Positions 8,846-19,366 are shown, counted from the stretch's first letter. The stretch is DNA of 64,000 nucleotides from an uncultured Parabacteroides sp. (GCF_905196875.1 NZ_CAJJWO010000025.1:1-64000); one strand, 5' to 3'. A program made the numbers and translations. The notes: generated from the letters alone by a model not told the origin.

Positions 8846-9667
8846 ATGAGACTACTTCCGATATTCATTGTCTTCCTATTGATGGCAGCAAGCAGTTACG
8901 CTCAATCTTATGAAGAGTTGATTGAAAAGAGTTACGATTTCCTCGACAAGAAAGATCTGGTATCTGCCGAAGAAAGTCTGCGCTCGGCCATGCGCAAAGA
9001 ACCTGGTAACCCGATGAACTACGCATTATTAACCAATTTGGGAAGCATACAACGCCGGCAGGGAAAACTAGAAGAGGCCCTGCTCTCCTATACGGCCGCA
9101 CTAAGCGGACGCCCCAATAACCCGACAATCCTCGAAAACCGTGCTTCGTTATACTCCGAAATGGGTGAAACGGAAAAGGCTTTGAACGATTACAACGCCC
9201 TCCTCATCGAAGAACCGACAAACGAAGAGGCTCTTTACTGCCGGGGATTGATCTATATACAAAAGAAGAATTATATCTGGGCCGAACAGGATTTCGACAA
9301 GATCATGGAGATCAACGAGAAGTCGGTACGTGCCCGTCTGGGACATGCCATCCTTGAAAAGATGCGTGGCAATTATGATGAAAGCGAAAAGATATTCAAC
9401 TACCTGATCAGCCAGATGCCCCGCGACTGGCTTTTGTATGAAGGACGTGCAGATGTTTATTTTATGATGGGAAAGAATGCACGGGCCATGGCTGATATCA
9501 GCAAAGTTTTTTCTGAAAGCACACCTGGTGCTTCCTTATATGTATTAAGAGGTAAAGTTAAACTGGCCCAATACGAAAAGGAGTCTGCCGCCAACGACTT
9601 TCAAAAAGCACTCGAAATGGGATACGACCAAACAGTCATCGAAGAATTGATGAAGATGACAAAATGA
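8846..9667 (+). CDS. Secreted tetratricopeptide-repeat protein
   Basis: 273 residues from the ATG at 8846, which begins a clear signal peptide (MRLLPIFIVFLLMAASSYAQ). The mature protein is a run of TPR helices from about 24 to 270, with repeats visible as N.P..Y..L..L..RQGKLEEAL, NRASLYSEMGETEKALNDY and ALYCRGLIYIQKKNYIWAEQDF, so it is probably a periplasmic scaffold. TPR proteins mediate protein-protein contacts; no partner can be named. It ends in a bidirectional terminator facing the GH38-like gene. Confidence 0.85.
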   Translation: MRLLPIFIVFLLMAASSYAQSYEELIEKSYDFLDKKDLVSAEESLRSAMRKEPGNPMNYALLTNLGSIQRRQGKLEEALLSYTAALSGRPNNPTILENRASLYSEMGETEKALNDYNALLIEEPTNEEALYCRGLIYIQKKNYIWAEQDFDKIMEINEKSVRARLGHAILEKMRGNYDESEKIFNYLISQMPRDWLLYEGRADVYFMMGKNARAMADISKVFSESTPGASLYVLRGKVKLAQYEKESAANDFQKALEMGYDQTVIEELMKMTK

Positions 9668-9676
9668 TAGAAAAGA

Positions 9677-9709
9677 AAGGGGCTTGTCCAAAAAGTCGGA
9701 CAAGCCCTT
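9677..9709. terminator. Bidirectional intrinsic terminator
   Basis: A long stem, AAGGGGCTTGTCC (9677-9689) with GGACAAGCCCTT (9698-9709), around an 8-nt loop. It lies between the convergent TPR gene and the end of the GH38-like PUL. Confidence 0.85.
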
Positions 9710-9736
9710 GGAATCTAAATAAGATATTTTAGATAT

Positions 9737-12700
9737 TTATTTGAGAACAAATCCAGCAGGAGAATAAGCCTTCAAATTAAATGTTAGTTTTCCTGCTACA
9801 ATTGGGATAGGATTACCCACTGTCATTCCCCTTAAATCAATAGGAATAGCCTCTACAAACTTTGAATTTTCAGGCATTGTAATTGTTAAATTTTCAGATT
9901 TACCAATTGTTTCCCACAGCTGTAATATATCCTGCCCTTCTGAATCACGTGTGAATGAGATGACTTTTACCCCCAGGCGGGAGAATTGCATTCCAATTCC
10001 GATATCTTGCAAAAGTCCGGAACCATTATCGGCATATCCCGTTAAAACCGGAGATAGAGCTTCTGTTGCAGGTATAATCAAGCTCTCTGGCTGTAAATTA
10101 TCTGTTGCCCATACACGAACTTTAGAACTCAGACTTCCTTGTATCCAATATGGGAAATTAATAGTCCAGATGTTATTATACATATTGATCAACGCTGTGG
10201 GTTTGTCAGGAACATAATTATCATCAATCATACAAAGACCTTTATCACCAAAACTCACAATGCCATGATCTAACGGACAAATACCAACTCCTACACCTGT
10301 TTTATCTGCAATAAGAGTTCCTGTATTAACATATCCAAAAGTACGATTACTACCACTTACAAAATCCTTAAAAGGATCCACCATTGCTCCTAAGCGTCCT
10401 ACTCTATACTGCGGAGTTTCAGCTTTTACTGGTAGATAAACCGAACCTGCTTCCGGCCAGTAATCCGGTTTTTTATCGTCCAGCCGTACTTCAATCTCAA
10501 ACCATGGAAAATCGTTTGGCAATGTAATAGCTACTGTTACTCTCGATCGAATAATACCCTGTGGAGAAGCTTGCAAGGTAACCTCCATACCAACTGGAGT
10601 TTCTCGAAAATTCATTTTCTCATATTCCGGTACCGCATGTTGATAAGCCGGTGATGAAGGAAGGTCAGCACGAGTGTTCCATCCCCAATCCCCACTGCCA
10701 TTTGAACCATAAACTGAATTTAAATGACTCACTGCAATGTGATAATTATAATTCTGAACGCTGTCAAAACGCTGATAATAATATTGTCCAAATGCATAGT
10801 CTGCACTTGAATCTATTAATTCACGACCATCTTCCTTATTGATAACAGAAATGATCCCCCCCCGTTTACGATCTACCTCAATCTTAAGAAATCTGTTTTC
10901 TATTATTTTATTTTCTAGATCAGAAGAACTTTCAACATTGAATTTATTTTCATCCAATTTATATGTTTTATAACCGCATGGTGGGATATTTTTTGCGACT
11001 ATTTGCTTACCTCCAGAATTGGGTACTTCAACAATTGCATCTCGTTTATAAGGAAGAGGATTATAAACAACAATATGTTTCCCTTTCGTGCTAACAGCAA
11101 GAGCTAATTCTTCCATAGCATTAGTCACAAGTGAATCTGTTATTTTTGCAGCCTCCCTTATATAATTAAAATGATCATCCCAAGTTTTTGTCAGCCAAAT
11201 ACATCTTTCATCTTTTTTTATATAATCTTCGAAATTTTCAAGTGCATACACATTTTTGCCAGATAAGTTTTTTGCCCCTCCAAACGTATGTTCACCATAC
11301 ATTAAACTCTGTTCGTGGGCATGAAACAATTCATTTCGAATATCAAGGTTAGACATTCCCCACTCTTGAGTATGTGAATTTAATATTTCCATTGATACTA
11401 TTTCTTCACGTACCTTATGTGCAATCGATTCGGCTACCGGCATTGTGGCTAGCCCATGTATCCAACGATCTGGCATATCTGCACGTATAACAGGAATAGT
11501 TGCTCCATTCTTCTCTTCTTTAAAAATAGCATCAGCAAAGTCATCCATTTTGCCAAAACGTACTCTTACTCCGGGTAAGTTACGGGCAGCTTCGTCCAAT
11601 ACATTTTGAATATCTTTTATTTGAGGTGGTCCGGCATTATCGGATGTAACCAGCATGGCCAGCCAATGTTTATAGGGCCAATCTACCGGAGGATATAAAC
11701 CATGCCCAAATTCTGTGTCAGAACCATATCCTTGTGAATGCATTGTAAGCAAACGGCTACTATCAGGACCTTCCCAGTAGTATAATAAAGGTAAATCTGG
11801 CCGTTCTTTCGTTGGATTTACTCCGATTTGTAGAAAATCCATTCCGGCGTTCTTGAAGATCGTTGGCCATATCCAAGAATGACTAGGCACATCTGTTAAT
11901 TTTCCCGAACGCGACAATGGAATTCCTATTTCTCGACTGAGCTTTTTGTTAAAAGAGAGGCCAAATACCAGATCTTGTAAACTCAAACTTTCTGTATGGA
12001 GTGTTACAGGTAATCCATGAACAACAATACTTCCATTTTTAATTGCATCTATAATTCTTTTCTTCCTATCCGGCTCTTGTCCTTCCCATAACATCTGAGA
12101 AGCGACCCAGGATGGTATTGTCCAGCTGAAACGTTTTTCAGCTGGCATTTTATAAGATTCATCTATGATATCAAGAGCTTTATCAATCATACTGGTTCGA
12201 TAGATATCTACGATTTCCGGCGCAGGATGTGTGAAGCCTATATCAAAATGTGTTTTATACACGACTATCATTTCTTCTAATTGAGAGCCTGCAGGTATAG
12301 CGTCTCCGGCATGAGCTAAAGATGTATCCGTATGTACATCTAATTCTGCATACCAAGTATTTGTCCACTCTGGATGTATATTAGGTTTGCAGGTCGGTTT
12401 CACATCCCAGACTATCCATCTGAAATTACCTAGAACCCCATTATTCTTAGCCTTAATATTTACACCATATTGTCCAATCCAATCTTCGTCCGGCAGAGGA
12501 CGAGTATCTACCTCTGCAATTTTTATCCATTCGGATGTTGTCAGGTTATTTGGATTTGGACTATTAAGAGAACTGCCGTAAACCGTATAAACCTGTGGTC
12601 CGCCTTCTCCTTTGAATTCTTCACACCAGGTTGTACCTCCTACTGGTCCTTGAGCAGAATAACTATTGATCATCTTCACTGGAATAATATTTCCTAAGTC

Positions 12701-13018
12701 CATGACTATCCGTCCTCCTTTTGGATTTTGATTTGTAAAACAAAAGAAATCTCTAACCAGTCTACATTCCTGAGCTAATACCCCATTATGTAATCCTTTT
12801 AAGGACAAACAAGATGGTAATGCCTTATTTCCGGCCAATGTTATTGTCGAATGTGAAGCGGCATCACTTTTGGATGGGCAAACAATTTTTGAAAATTGCC
12901 ATCCGGTGCGAATATGTTCCGTTTCTACAACTTGAGCGACTCCCCAAAAAGTATTAAAAAAGAATACAATCAGGAGAGATATTTTCAATTGTTCCTTCTT
13001 TATGAATTTATTCTTCAT
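9737..13018 (-). CDS. GH38-like glycoside hydrolase (alpha-mannosidase fold, DUF5054-type)
   Basis: The frame opens at 13036 (1099 aa). The ATG at 13018 is chosen because it starts a normal signal peptide and does not overlap the SusD stop at 13030. Residue numbers use the 1099-aa frame. Residues about 35-240 form a beta-sandwich region that may bind carbohydrate. The catalytic barrel starts near 255 with HFDIGFTH: His263 and Asp265 fit the Zn-binding HxDxG motif of GH38. The segment LTDVPSHSWIWP (Asp382) aligns with the GH38 nucleophile region. The C-terminal half is the large beta-domain region of GH38 enzymes. A retaining alpha-mannosidase-type activity on an exported glycan is the best guess; the exact sugar is not established. 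It is the only obvious enzyme of this PUL. Confidence 0.8.
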   Translation of the reverse strand: MKNKFIKKEQLKISLLIVFFFNTFWGVAQVVETEHIRTGWQFSKIVCPSKSDAASHSTITLAGNKALPSCLSLKGLHNGVLAQECRLVRDFFCFTNQNPKGGRIVMDLGNIIPVKMINSYSAQGPVGGTTWCEEFKGEGGPQVYTVYGSSLNSPNPNNLTTSEWIKIAEVDTRPLPDEDWIGQYGVNIKAKNNGVLGNFRWIVWDVKPTCKPNIHPEWTNTWYAELDVHTDTSLAHAGDAIPAGSQLEEMIVVYKTHFDIGFTHPAPEIVDIYRTSMIDKALDIIDESYKMPAEKRFSWTIPSWVASQMLWEGQEPDRKKRIIDAIKNGSIVVHGLPVTLHTESLSLQDLVFGLSFNKKLSREIGIPLSRSGKLTDVPSHSWIWPTIFKNAGMDFLQIGVNPTKERPDLPLLYYWEGPDSSRLLTMHSQGYGSDTEFGHGLYPPVDWPYKHWLAMLVTSDNAGPPQIKDIQNVLDEAARNLPGVRVRFGKMDDFADAIFKEEKNGATIPVIRADMPDRWIHGLATMPVAESIAHKVREEIVSMEILNSHTQEWGMSNLDIRNELFHAHEQSLMYGEHTFGGAKNLSGKNVYALENFEDYIKKDERCIWLTKTWDDHFNYIREAAKITDSLVTNAMEELALAVSTKGKHIVVYNPLPYKRDAIVEVPNSGGKQIVAKNIPPCGYKTYKLDENKFNVESSSDLENKIIENRFLKIEVDRKRGGIISVINKEDGRELIDSSADYAFGQYYYQRFDSVQNYNYHIAVSHLNSVYGSNGSGDWGWNTRADLPSSPAYQHAVPEYEKMNFRETPVGMEVTLQASPQGIIRSRVTVAITLPNDFPWFEIEVRLDDKKPDYWPEAGSVYLPVKAETPQYRVGRLGAMVDPFKDFVSGSNRTFGYVNTGTLIADKTGVGVGICPLDHGIVSFGDKGLCMIDDNYVPDKPTALINMYNNIWTINFPYWIQGSLSSKVRVWATDNLQPESLIIPATEALSPVLTGYADNGSGLLQDIGIGMQFSRLGVKVISFTRDSEGQDILQLWETIGKSENLTITMPENSKFVEAIPIDLRGMTVGNPIPIVAGKLTFNLKAYSPAGFVLK

Positions 13019-13029
13019 ATGCATACTTT

Positions 13030-14697
13030 TTACCAATCCTTATTCTGAGTGATCCGCCCTTTATTCAAGTCTATTTCTGACTGAGGAATAGGCCACCAAT
13101 AGTCTCTGGCGGTTAATGATTCACGTTCTGCAGGTATATATTTTTTCCAGATGGGAGTAGTTCCGGAAAAATCACGATATTCTATTCCTTCAATAGGTTT
13201 GTTCATTACATCAAGCAGAATTTTCCAACGACGGATATCAAAAAGTCGAAGTCCTTCTTGGGCCAATTCAATACGTCGTTCATTTCGGACCATATTCAGC
13301 AAATTATTATTATAGTTAGTCTTTAATACTTCGTCTATATCATTTGTATTTCCGGCACGGTCACGCAAAATTTTTAATAAGGATTTTACTTCTGATTCAT
13401 TTCCACCTGTTTCTACTAAAGCTTCTGCCCTTAATAAATAAGCTTCTGCAAAACGAAATACGATATATGAATTATATGTAAACCATGTGTCCGGTTCCGA
13501 ATTATATTTTTTATAAGTGAATCCAGTAGTAGTTTTATTCCATTCTCCTCCACCAGGTTCTCCCAATACATCACCATACGAAACTTCATATTCCTGAAGC
13601 ACGCCATAATCCTTGGATGGATCAAAATAAATTTTGCCATCTTTTTCCACCGTATTATCCGGAATTGTATTATAATATTTATCACGAAGAAGCATTCCGG
13701 GAGCATAGATCGTAGAATAGAAACGAGGATCTTTACCGACATAAGGCATTGTTGGATTTTTAGGGATTATATACTCATATGCATCAACTAATGCTTTAAC
13801 TGGAGTTGTCACACAATATCCACCAATCGAATTATTATACCAATCTCCCCATCTATGTCTGGCGTCCGGAGAATAACTCTTTACTAATATAACCTCCTCG
13901 ATATTTTCATTACCTAATTTAAACAGACTATCATAATCACCCAGTTTAGGAGCTGATTTTAATAATTCGGCAGTTTCAGCCAATGTTATTTTAAAATACG
14001 ATTTATCATTCAAATATCCGGCAGCATAAGCCGCAGCCCTAGCCCGCAATAATCGGGCTGCAGCTTGTCCTATTTTTGATTTATTTTCAGATTTTTCAGG
14101 TAGTCCAATAATTGCTTCCTCCAGTTCCTTCAAAATAAAATCAAAAACAATTTTTGGATCTTCTATTTGTGGAATATTTTCACTTTCGAGAACTGTTGCC
14201 GGATTTATTTCATAAAACATGATCCGTCCAAATAAACAAACTTGGTCCAGATAGAAAAAAGCTCTTAATGTACGTGCTTCTCCCAGTATCTTATTTCTTG
14301 TTATATCACTCGCTTCATCTGGCCATTTATAAGTATCAATATTATTTATTATATTATTAGCCCTTTGAATTGCAACATAATTTTGTGACCATTTATTAGC
14401 CGGGAAAGGGGAAGTGGAATTTGCGATGCCTCTTCCCAGTTGGTAACCTGCATTCCAGCTATGTGTCACCAAAGCATCATCTGTCGTTGCATCTAACCAT
14501 TGGTAGCAGCTACCGGTATTAATCCGTGTATAAACTCCATTCAATGCCTTTTCAAAATCTTCGGGAGATGCAAAAAAACCATCTGCAGTTATTATCCCTT
14601 TAGGTTCAAGATCAATATTGCTATTGCAAGCACTCATTAAACAGGCAAAGCATATCATCAAAAGATGAAAAATATTATTTCTATTATATGTTTCCAT
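13030..14697 (-). CDS. SusD/RagB-family glycan-binding lipoprotein (PUL 1)
   Basis: The frame opens at 14724; the Met at 14697 (METYNRNN) gives a better lipoprotein signal, with lipobox LMSAC and Cys at residue 24 of this form. The mature start (NSNIDLEPKG...FFASPEDFEKALNGVY) is typical of SusD, as are the TPR-like core, the later segment YLLRAEALVE (about 440), the RxxIEL..EG..LFDIRRW block and a C-terminal tail ending in NKDW. SusD proteins cap the SusC barrel at the cell surface and bind oligosaccharide. The gene sits between susC (4-nt overlap if the long start is used) and the GH38-like gene, so the three are cotranscribed. Confidence 0.93.
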   Translation of the reverse strand: METYNRNNIFHLLMICFACLMSACNSNIDLEPKGIITADGFFASPEDFEKALNGVYTRINTGSCYQWLDATTDDALVTHSWNAGYQLGRGIANSTSPFPANKWSQNYVAIQRANNIINNIDTYKWPDEASDITRNKILGEARTLRAFFYLDQVCLFGRIMFYEINPATVLESENIPQIEDPKIVFDFILKELEEAIIGLPEKSENKSKIGQAAARLLRARAAAYAAGYLNDKSYFKITLAETAELLKSAPKLGDYDSLFKLGNENIEEVILVKSYSPDARHRWGDWYNNSIGGYCVTTPVKALVDAYEYIIPKNPTMPYVGKDPRFYSTIYAPGMLLRDKYYNTIPDNTVEKDGKIYFDPSKDYGVLQEYEVSYGDVLGEPGGGEWNKTTTGFTYKKYNSEPDTWFTYNSYIVFRFAEAYLLRAEALVETGGNESEVKSLLKILRDRAGNTNDIDEVLKTNYNNNLLNMVRNERRIELAQEGLRLFDIRRWKILLDVMNKPIEGIEYRDFSGTTPIWKKYIPAERESLTARDYWWPIPQSEIDLNKGRITQNKDW

Positions 14698-14720
14698 AAT
14701 TATTTTTTCTGTTAGTTTAA

Positions 14721-17700
14721 TCAAAATATGATGTTAACTCCAAAATTAACAATCTTCGTGGGTGGAAAATTTGTAGGTAAACCTGTCGACATTTCCGGAT
14801 CTTCACCTTGAAATAAACCACTAAAAGTCAATAAATTTGACCCTGATAAGTACACGCGTAAATTATCTACCATTAATTTATCTACAATACTTTTAGGTAA
14901 TGTATATCCTATTTGCAAATTCTTCAAACGCAAATAGGTAATATTTTTGAGGTAAAATGAATTATAAGCACCTCTTATATTCTTATTATCAGCTGATTCT
15001 AGTCTAGGAATAGACGCTTTTCCATTTTGATTCTCCTCTGTCCAGCGATCTCTAAAATGAATACCAGTAAAATCTTCAAAAGCCGGACCTTCATATAAAT
15101 TGCCAAAAAGGAAACGGTTTGCTCCCGCAATACCCTGTAACAAGATACTTAAATCAAAATTTTTATATTCAGCATTTAAATTAAGACCAAATGTAAATTT
15201 AGGGAAATTGCCTGTAAATATTTGTCTGTCTTCAGGGTCAATCGTTCCATCATTATTTACATCGACTAATTTTACATCTCCCGGTTTTAATATAGCCAAT
15301 CCGCGAGGATCAGATTTATACTTTGTTTTATAATCAGCGAGTTCCTTTTCATTAGCAATTAATCCATCTGCTTGATATATGTAAAATGAATTTAGACCAT
15401 ATCCAACTTTTTCAATATTCCATTCATCAATATTTGCTTCATCTCCGCCTCGGTCAATCCAACGATTTTTATTATACGCAATATTCAAAATCGTAGAAAA
15501 CTGAAATTCACCTGCATTTTTTCTATACCCTAGCATTGCTTCAAACCCTGAATTACGCACGATACCTGCATTTTGTGGAGGAGCACTTAATCCGATAAAT
15601 TGTGGAATAGCCAAATTAATAAGAATATCTTTTGTATCCTTTGAATAAATGTCAAGCTCACCAAATAGTCTGTTATCAAAAAATGCAAAATCTAATCCTA
15701 TATTGGATTGCTCGACGGTTTCCCAAGTAACTTCAGGATTTGCCATTTGTGACTGACGGACAGCTGTAACTAAACTTCCATTCATTACAACATCTTCTGT
15801 TCCGAATTGTGGAATGTATAGGAATTCACCTATATTTTCATTACCAGTTCTTCCCCACGAAGCTCTCAATTTAAGGTTACTTATAAAATCAATTGATTTC
15901 ATAAATGATTCTTCCGAAAGCCTCCACGCCCCTGATATTGAAGGGAAAACTCCCCATTTACTACCTTTAGCAAACCTGGAAGAACCATCGGTACGTAAAT
16001 TGGCCTCAAAGAGATATTTTTCCTTATACCCATAATTGATACGTCCGAAAAATGAATTTATTCCTCTTAATGTAGGATATCCGTATGAAAATTGATTATT
16101 TGCAGACCCTAAAGAAACATCCGGTAAAGCATCAGAAACTAAATCTCTTCGTTCTGCATGAGAATAGTAATTACGAAAAGATATTTGTTCCATACCATAT
16201 AAGAAATACAGACTGTGTTTTTTGCGGATAGTAGTATTGTAATTAGCCAGAAAACGCAATGTCAGTTCATATTTGTTATTTCGTGTATCACTAACTGAAT
16301 TTTGAGGATTCCATTGATTAATATACTCATTATTAGCATTATAAAATTTGTAATTCTTATTATGTATTTTATTTCTATCCCAATAACCATTCAACGCGAC
16401 AACTCCCGTAAATATGAGATTTTTTAAAGGTTCGAATTCAGCTTTCGCCTGTCCTAAGATATTATCTGTCTGAAAATCATTTCTACCAGCAACATCAATA
16501 TCACTGTTCGCTACAGGATTTTGTAATTGATCATCTATGGTATATCGTCCATCTTCATAACGAACAGGTGTAGTAGGCTTCATTGAAAAAGCATGATATT
16601 GTGCATCACCCAATTGACTGGACCATAGACGATTTGAATGCCGGTATGATATGTCACTACTTAATCTCAACATATTTCCAATTTTTAAATCAGCATTCAT
16701 CCGAAAATTATAACGTTTAAACTCTGTGTTTTTTATTAATCCGGGTTGATCTAAATAGTCAAATGAAGTGAAAAGACGACCATTTTCATTTCCTCCCGAA
16801 ACCGTAACCGTATGTTGGGTTATGTACGTTTTTTTATAGACTTCATCTACATAATTTACATATGGATAATTAAATGGATCATCACCTCTTTCGGTAGCAG
16901 CAATAACATCCTCCGAATACAAAGGTGATTTTCCCGCATTTTTACTTGCTTCATTCACCAAATTCATATATTCACGAGCACCCACCTGTTTAGGTCTTAT
17001 TGCTAAATCCTGAAAACCGATATATCCATTATATGATAATTTCATTTTGCCAACTTTGCCTCTTTTGGTTGTTACAAGAATTACTCCATGAGCTGCTCGT
17101 GAACCATAAATAGAAGCGGAAGCTGCATCTTTCAATACAGAGATACTTTCTATCTCTTGGCTAGGAACCTGACTCAAACTCATCTCAACACCATCAACTA
17201 GAATTAGTGGAGTAGAAGATCCGGTTGTTCCTATACCTCTTAAGAATATCTGTGGGTCATCGCTTCCCGGTGCCCCTCCACGATCGATGACTGTAAGCCC
17301 GGAAGATAGCCCCTGGAGTGTTTTTGATGTATTTACAGAATTCATTTTGCTGAGCTCTTTACCTTCAACTTTACCAACTGAACCTGTTGCTGTTACTTTT
17401 TTCTGAATACCATACCCAACAACCACTACTTCTTCAATTGCTTTTACATCCTCTTTTAATACAATATTTAAGTTCGATTGTCCCAATACACGAACTTCCA
17501 AAGGGAGATATCCTATGTAGGTCACTACTAAGATCGAATTTGCAGGGACTTCCAGAGAAAAGTGTCCGTCCATATCTGTAATGACACCATTTGTGGTACC
17601 TTTTTGTACAATGTTTGCCCCAATGAGCGGAAGACCAGTAATATCTGCTACCACTCCTGATATCTGATTAGTTTTTTGATTTGCTTTGAGTGTCAATAAA

Positions 17701-18041
17701 ATTTTTTTATTTTCTATCTGATACGAATAATCACTGAATGTTTTATTTAATACTTCAACTATGTTCCCATTATGAATATTAAGATTTACTGTTTTAGTAA
17801 CATCCAGCTCTTCTGTCCGGTAGAAAAATACAAATTCAGTTTGTTTCTCGATAGCTTTAATCGCTTCTTTTAAAGACACATTTGAAAGTTGCAAATTAAT
17901 AGTTGCACTTTGAGCATAAGTATTTACTGCTGACAATTGAGAGAAGGTAACAAAGATCAAAAACAGCATCAGTTTCATTTTTCTGAACAAATTTTTGTTA
18001 AGAAAGGATACAGTGTTCCTTTCCTTAGATTTTTTTTTCAT
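14721..18041 (-). CDS. SusC/RagA-family TonB-dependent transporter with STN domain (PUL 1)
   Basis: 1106 residues. The signal peptide lies at about 22-44. An STN domain (about 50-115, SLKEAIKAIEKQTEFVFFY) is the part that contacts a FecR anti-sigma factor. A carboxypeptidase-regulatory-like domain follows (about 128-205). Then come the TonB-box-like EEVVVVGYG, the plug with LQGLSSG and LRGIG...LILVDGVEM, and a 22-strand barrel ending in an aromatic residue (NFGVNIIF). It imports an oligosaccharide through the outer membrane. Presence of STN, together with the adjacent FecR and ECF sigma genes, indicates trans-envelope signalling control. It overlaps the SusD frame by 4 nt, and there are two hairpins in its leader (18071-18146). 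Confidence 0.95.
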   Translation of the reverse strand: MKKKSKERNTVSFLNKNLFRKMKLMLFLIFVTFSQLSAVNTYAQSATINLQLSNVSLKEAIKAIEKQTEFVFFYRTEELDVTKTVNLNIHNGNIVEVLNKTFSDYSYQIENKKILLTLKANQKTNQISGVVADITGLPLIGANIVQKGTTNGVITDMDGHFSLEVPANSILVVTYIGYLPLEVRVLGQSNLNIVLKEDVKAIEEVVVVGYGIQKKVTATGSVGKVEGKELSKMNSVNTSKTLQGLSSGLTVIDRGGAPGSDDPQIFLRGIGTTGSSTPLILVDGVEMSLSQVPSQEIESISVLKDAASASIYGSRAAHGVILVTTKRGKVGKMKLSYNGYIGFQDLAIRPKQVGAREYMNLVNEASKNAGKSPLYSEDVIAATERGDDPFNYPYVNYVDEVYKKTYITQHTVTVSGGNENGRLFTSFDYLDQPGLIKNTEFKRYNFRMNADLKIGNMLRLSSDISYRHSNRLWSSQLGDAQYHAFSMKPTTPVRYEDGRYTIDDQLQNPVANSDIDVAGRNDFQTDNILGQAKAEFEPLKNLIFTGVVALNGYWDRNKIHNKNYKFYNANNEYINQWNPQNSVSDTRNNKYELTLRFLANYNTTIRKKHSLYFLYGMEQISFRNYYSHAERRDLVSDALPDVSLGSANNQFSYGYPTLRGINSFFGRINYGYKEKYLFEANLRTDGSSRFAKGSKWGVFPSISGAWRLSEESFMKSIDFISNLKLRASWGRTGNENIGEFLYIPQFGTEDVVMNGSLVTAVRQSQMANPEVTWETVEQSNIGLDFAFFDNRLFGELDIYSKDTKDILINLAIPQFIGLSAPPQNAGIVRNSGFEAMLGYRKNAGEFQFSTILNIAYNKNRWIDRGGDEANIDEWNIEKVGYGLNSFYIYQADGLIANEKELADYKTKYKSDPRGLAILKPGDVKLVDVNNDGTIDPEDRQIFTGNFPKFTFGLNLNAEYKNFDLSILLQGIAGANRFLFGNLYEGPAFEDFTGIHFRDRWTEENQNGKASIPRLESADNKNIRGAYNSFYLKNITYLRLKNLQIGYTLPKSIVDKLMVDNLRVYLSGSNLLTFSGLFQGEDPEMSTGLPTNFPPTKIVNFGVNIIF

Positions 18042-18070
18042 ACGTTTGTATTGCTTTAAATTAATATGAG

Positions 18071-18146
18071 ACTCTCTGTTGCTATATTAGAGAGTTGATT
18101 TTTAACCAAGAAAGTTGTCAGGCGGATGTTACCAGCATCTGCCTGA
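18071..18146 (-). promoter_or_regulatory. Leader hairpins between fecR and susC (PUL 1)
   Basis: Two inverted repeats occupy this 166-nt gap. ACTCTCT (18071-18077) pairs with AGAGAGT (18089-18095). TCAGGCGGATG (18118-18128) pairs with CATCTGCCTGA (18136-18146) with one G-T. On the minus strand neither is followed by a U-run, so they are not classical terminators of fecR; they lie in the region expected to hold the sigma-dependent susC promoter or its 5' UTR. Confidence 0.45.
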
Positions 18147-18208
18147 TTTTCGAATAATTTTTTACTATATCATAGGCTTTATCAGATTTAAAAGGTTACT
18201 ACTTAACT

Positions 18209-19204
18209 TTACTTCTCGAAAACATTTATTACATTTCCATTTATCGTGTAATTAAAATGTGCTAAAATGGATAACATTCTGAGTATCTCTTCTTTTGATT
18301 CATTTCGAATAGTTAGAGAATAACGAGTATTTAACGGAACATTGTTCTGGATAAATATCTTAATATTATACCAATACTCGATTTTTTTTAATATGTCGAT
18401 TAACCTCTCATCTTCGAAAACTAGTTTCTCTGCCGTCCATAATGCATAATCAGTAGCATCCACTTTGATTAAACTTATTTTATTACTTTGTTTATCAAAA
18501 GATAGCTTTTCGTTTGGAGACAAAACATGTGTATCATTATTACATTTTAATTGAACTTCAACTTTTCCTGAAAGCAATATTGCCTCTGAAATATCTCTTT
18601 CCGAATAACACTGAACATCGAAATGTGTGCCTAATACTTTTACAGACATGTTGGATGTCTCCACATAGAAAGGAGAATTTTTATCATGCTTTACTTCAAA
18701 GTATCCTTCACCATCCAAAATCACCTTTCTGCTATTTCTTTCAAATTTATCCGGATACATCAGTTTACTGTTACTATTTAACCAAGCAAATGAACCGTCT
18801 GGAAGAATTATTTTTTCTTTGTGTCCAACTCCTGTAAGAACTTGATTCGTCTTGATCGTAACAATTTGAGGCTTAACAGGAAAGGAGTACTTTCCTGTTA
18901 AGAAGCTTATAAGTGAACAACTAATCAGTATAACTATTGATGCTGCAATTTTGAATAAAAACATTTTATTATTTTTTTGTTTTTTTCTGGACTCAAATGC
19001 TAACGCTCTATTCTTGAATGTAGTAAATGCGTTCGTATTTTTCCCATATAAAGAAGCTAAGGCAGCCTCAGAAGTAAACCAAACATCCCTTATAGCCGCA
19101 AAATATTTCTGATTATCAATATCAGACTCTAACCATGCATACAGAAGTTTCATTTCTTCTTCTGTTGCTGTCTGATTTAAATATTTTATAATGATGTCAT
19201 CCAT
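18209..19204 (-). CDS. FecR-family anti-sigma factor (PUL 1)
   Basis: 331 residues. A short cytoplasmic sigma-binding region (YLNQTATEEEMKLLYAWLESD) is followed by a single membrane segment (about 84-104) and a periplasmic FecR domain (about 120-225) with LPDGSFAWLNSNSKLMYP and the LDGEGYFEV block. A DUF4974-type C-terminal domain (about 255-330) follows and probably contacts the SusC STN domain. It should hold the divergent ECF sigma factor inactive until substrate binds SusC. The gene is in line with susC but divergent from the sigma gene, whereas most such loci place sigma and fecR in tandem. Confidence 0.93.
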   Translation of the reverse strand: MDDIIIKYLNQTATEEEMKLLYAWLESDIDNQKYFAAIRDVWFTSEAALASLYGKNTNAFTTFKNRALAFESRKKQKNNKMFLFKIAASIVILISCSLISFLTGKYSFPVKPQIVTIKTNQVLTGVGHKEKIILPDGSFAWLNSNSKLMYPDKFERNSRKVILDGEGYFEVKHDKNSPFYVETSNMSVKVLGTHFDVQCYSERDISEAILLSGKVEVQLKCNNDTHVLSPNEKLSFDKQSNKISLIKVDATDYALWTAEKLVFEDERLIDILKKIEYWYNIKIFIQNNVPLNTRYSLTIRNESKEEILRMLSILAHFNYTINGNVINVFEK

Positions 19205-19325
19205 TTTGTATAGTATTTATATCTAACACACAAAATGAACTTTTACCCCTCGTTATATACATAGAAATAAATATTATTTAACACAGCCACATAACAAACG
19301 ATTGATATTTCTGTGTGAGTAATGT

Positions 19326-19333
19326 TATCTTTG
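19326..19333 (+). promoter_or_regulatory. Bacteroidota -7 box for the ECF sigma gene of PUL 1
   Basis: TATCTTTG matches TAnnTTTG, 34 nt upstream of the ATG at 19367. It suggests the sigma gene is made from a housekeeping promoter and is therefore always present. Confidence 0.6.
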
Positions 19334-19366
19334 CGTCAAAAAACTACAATTAGAGAGAGTGAGATT

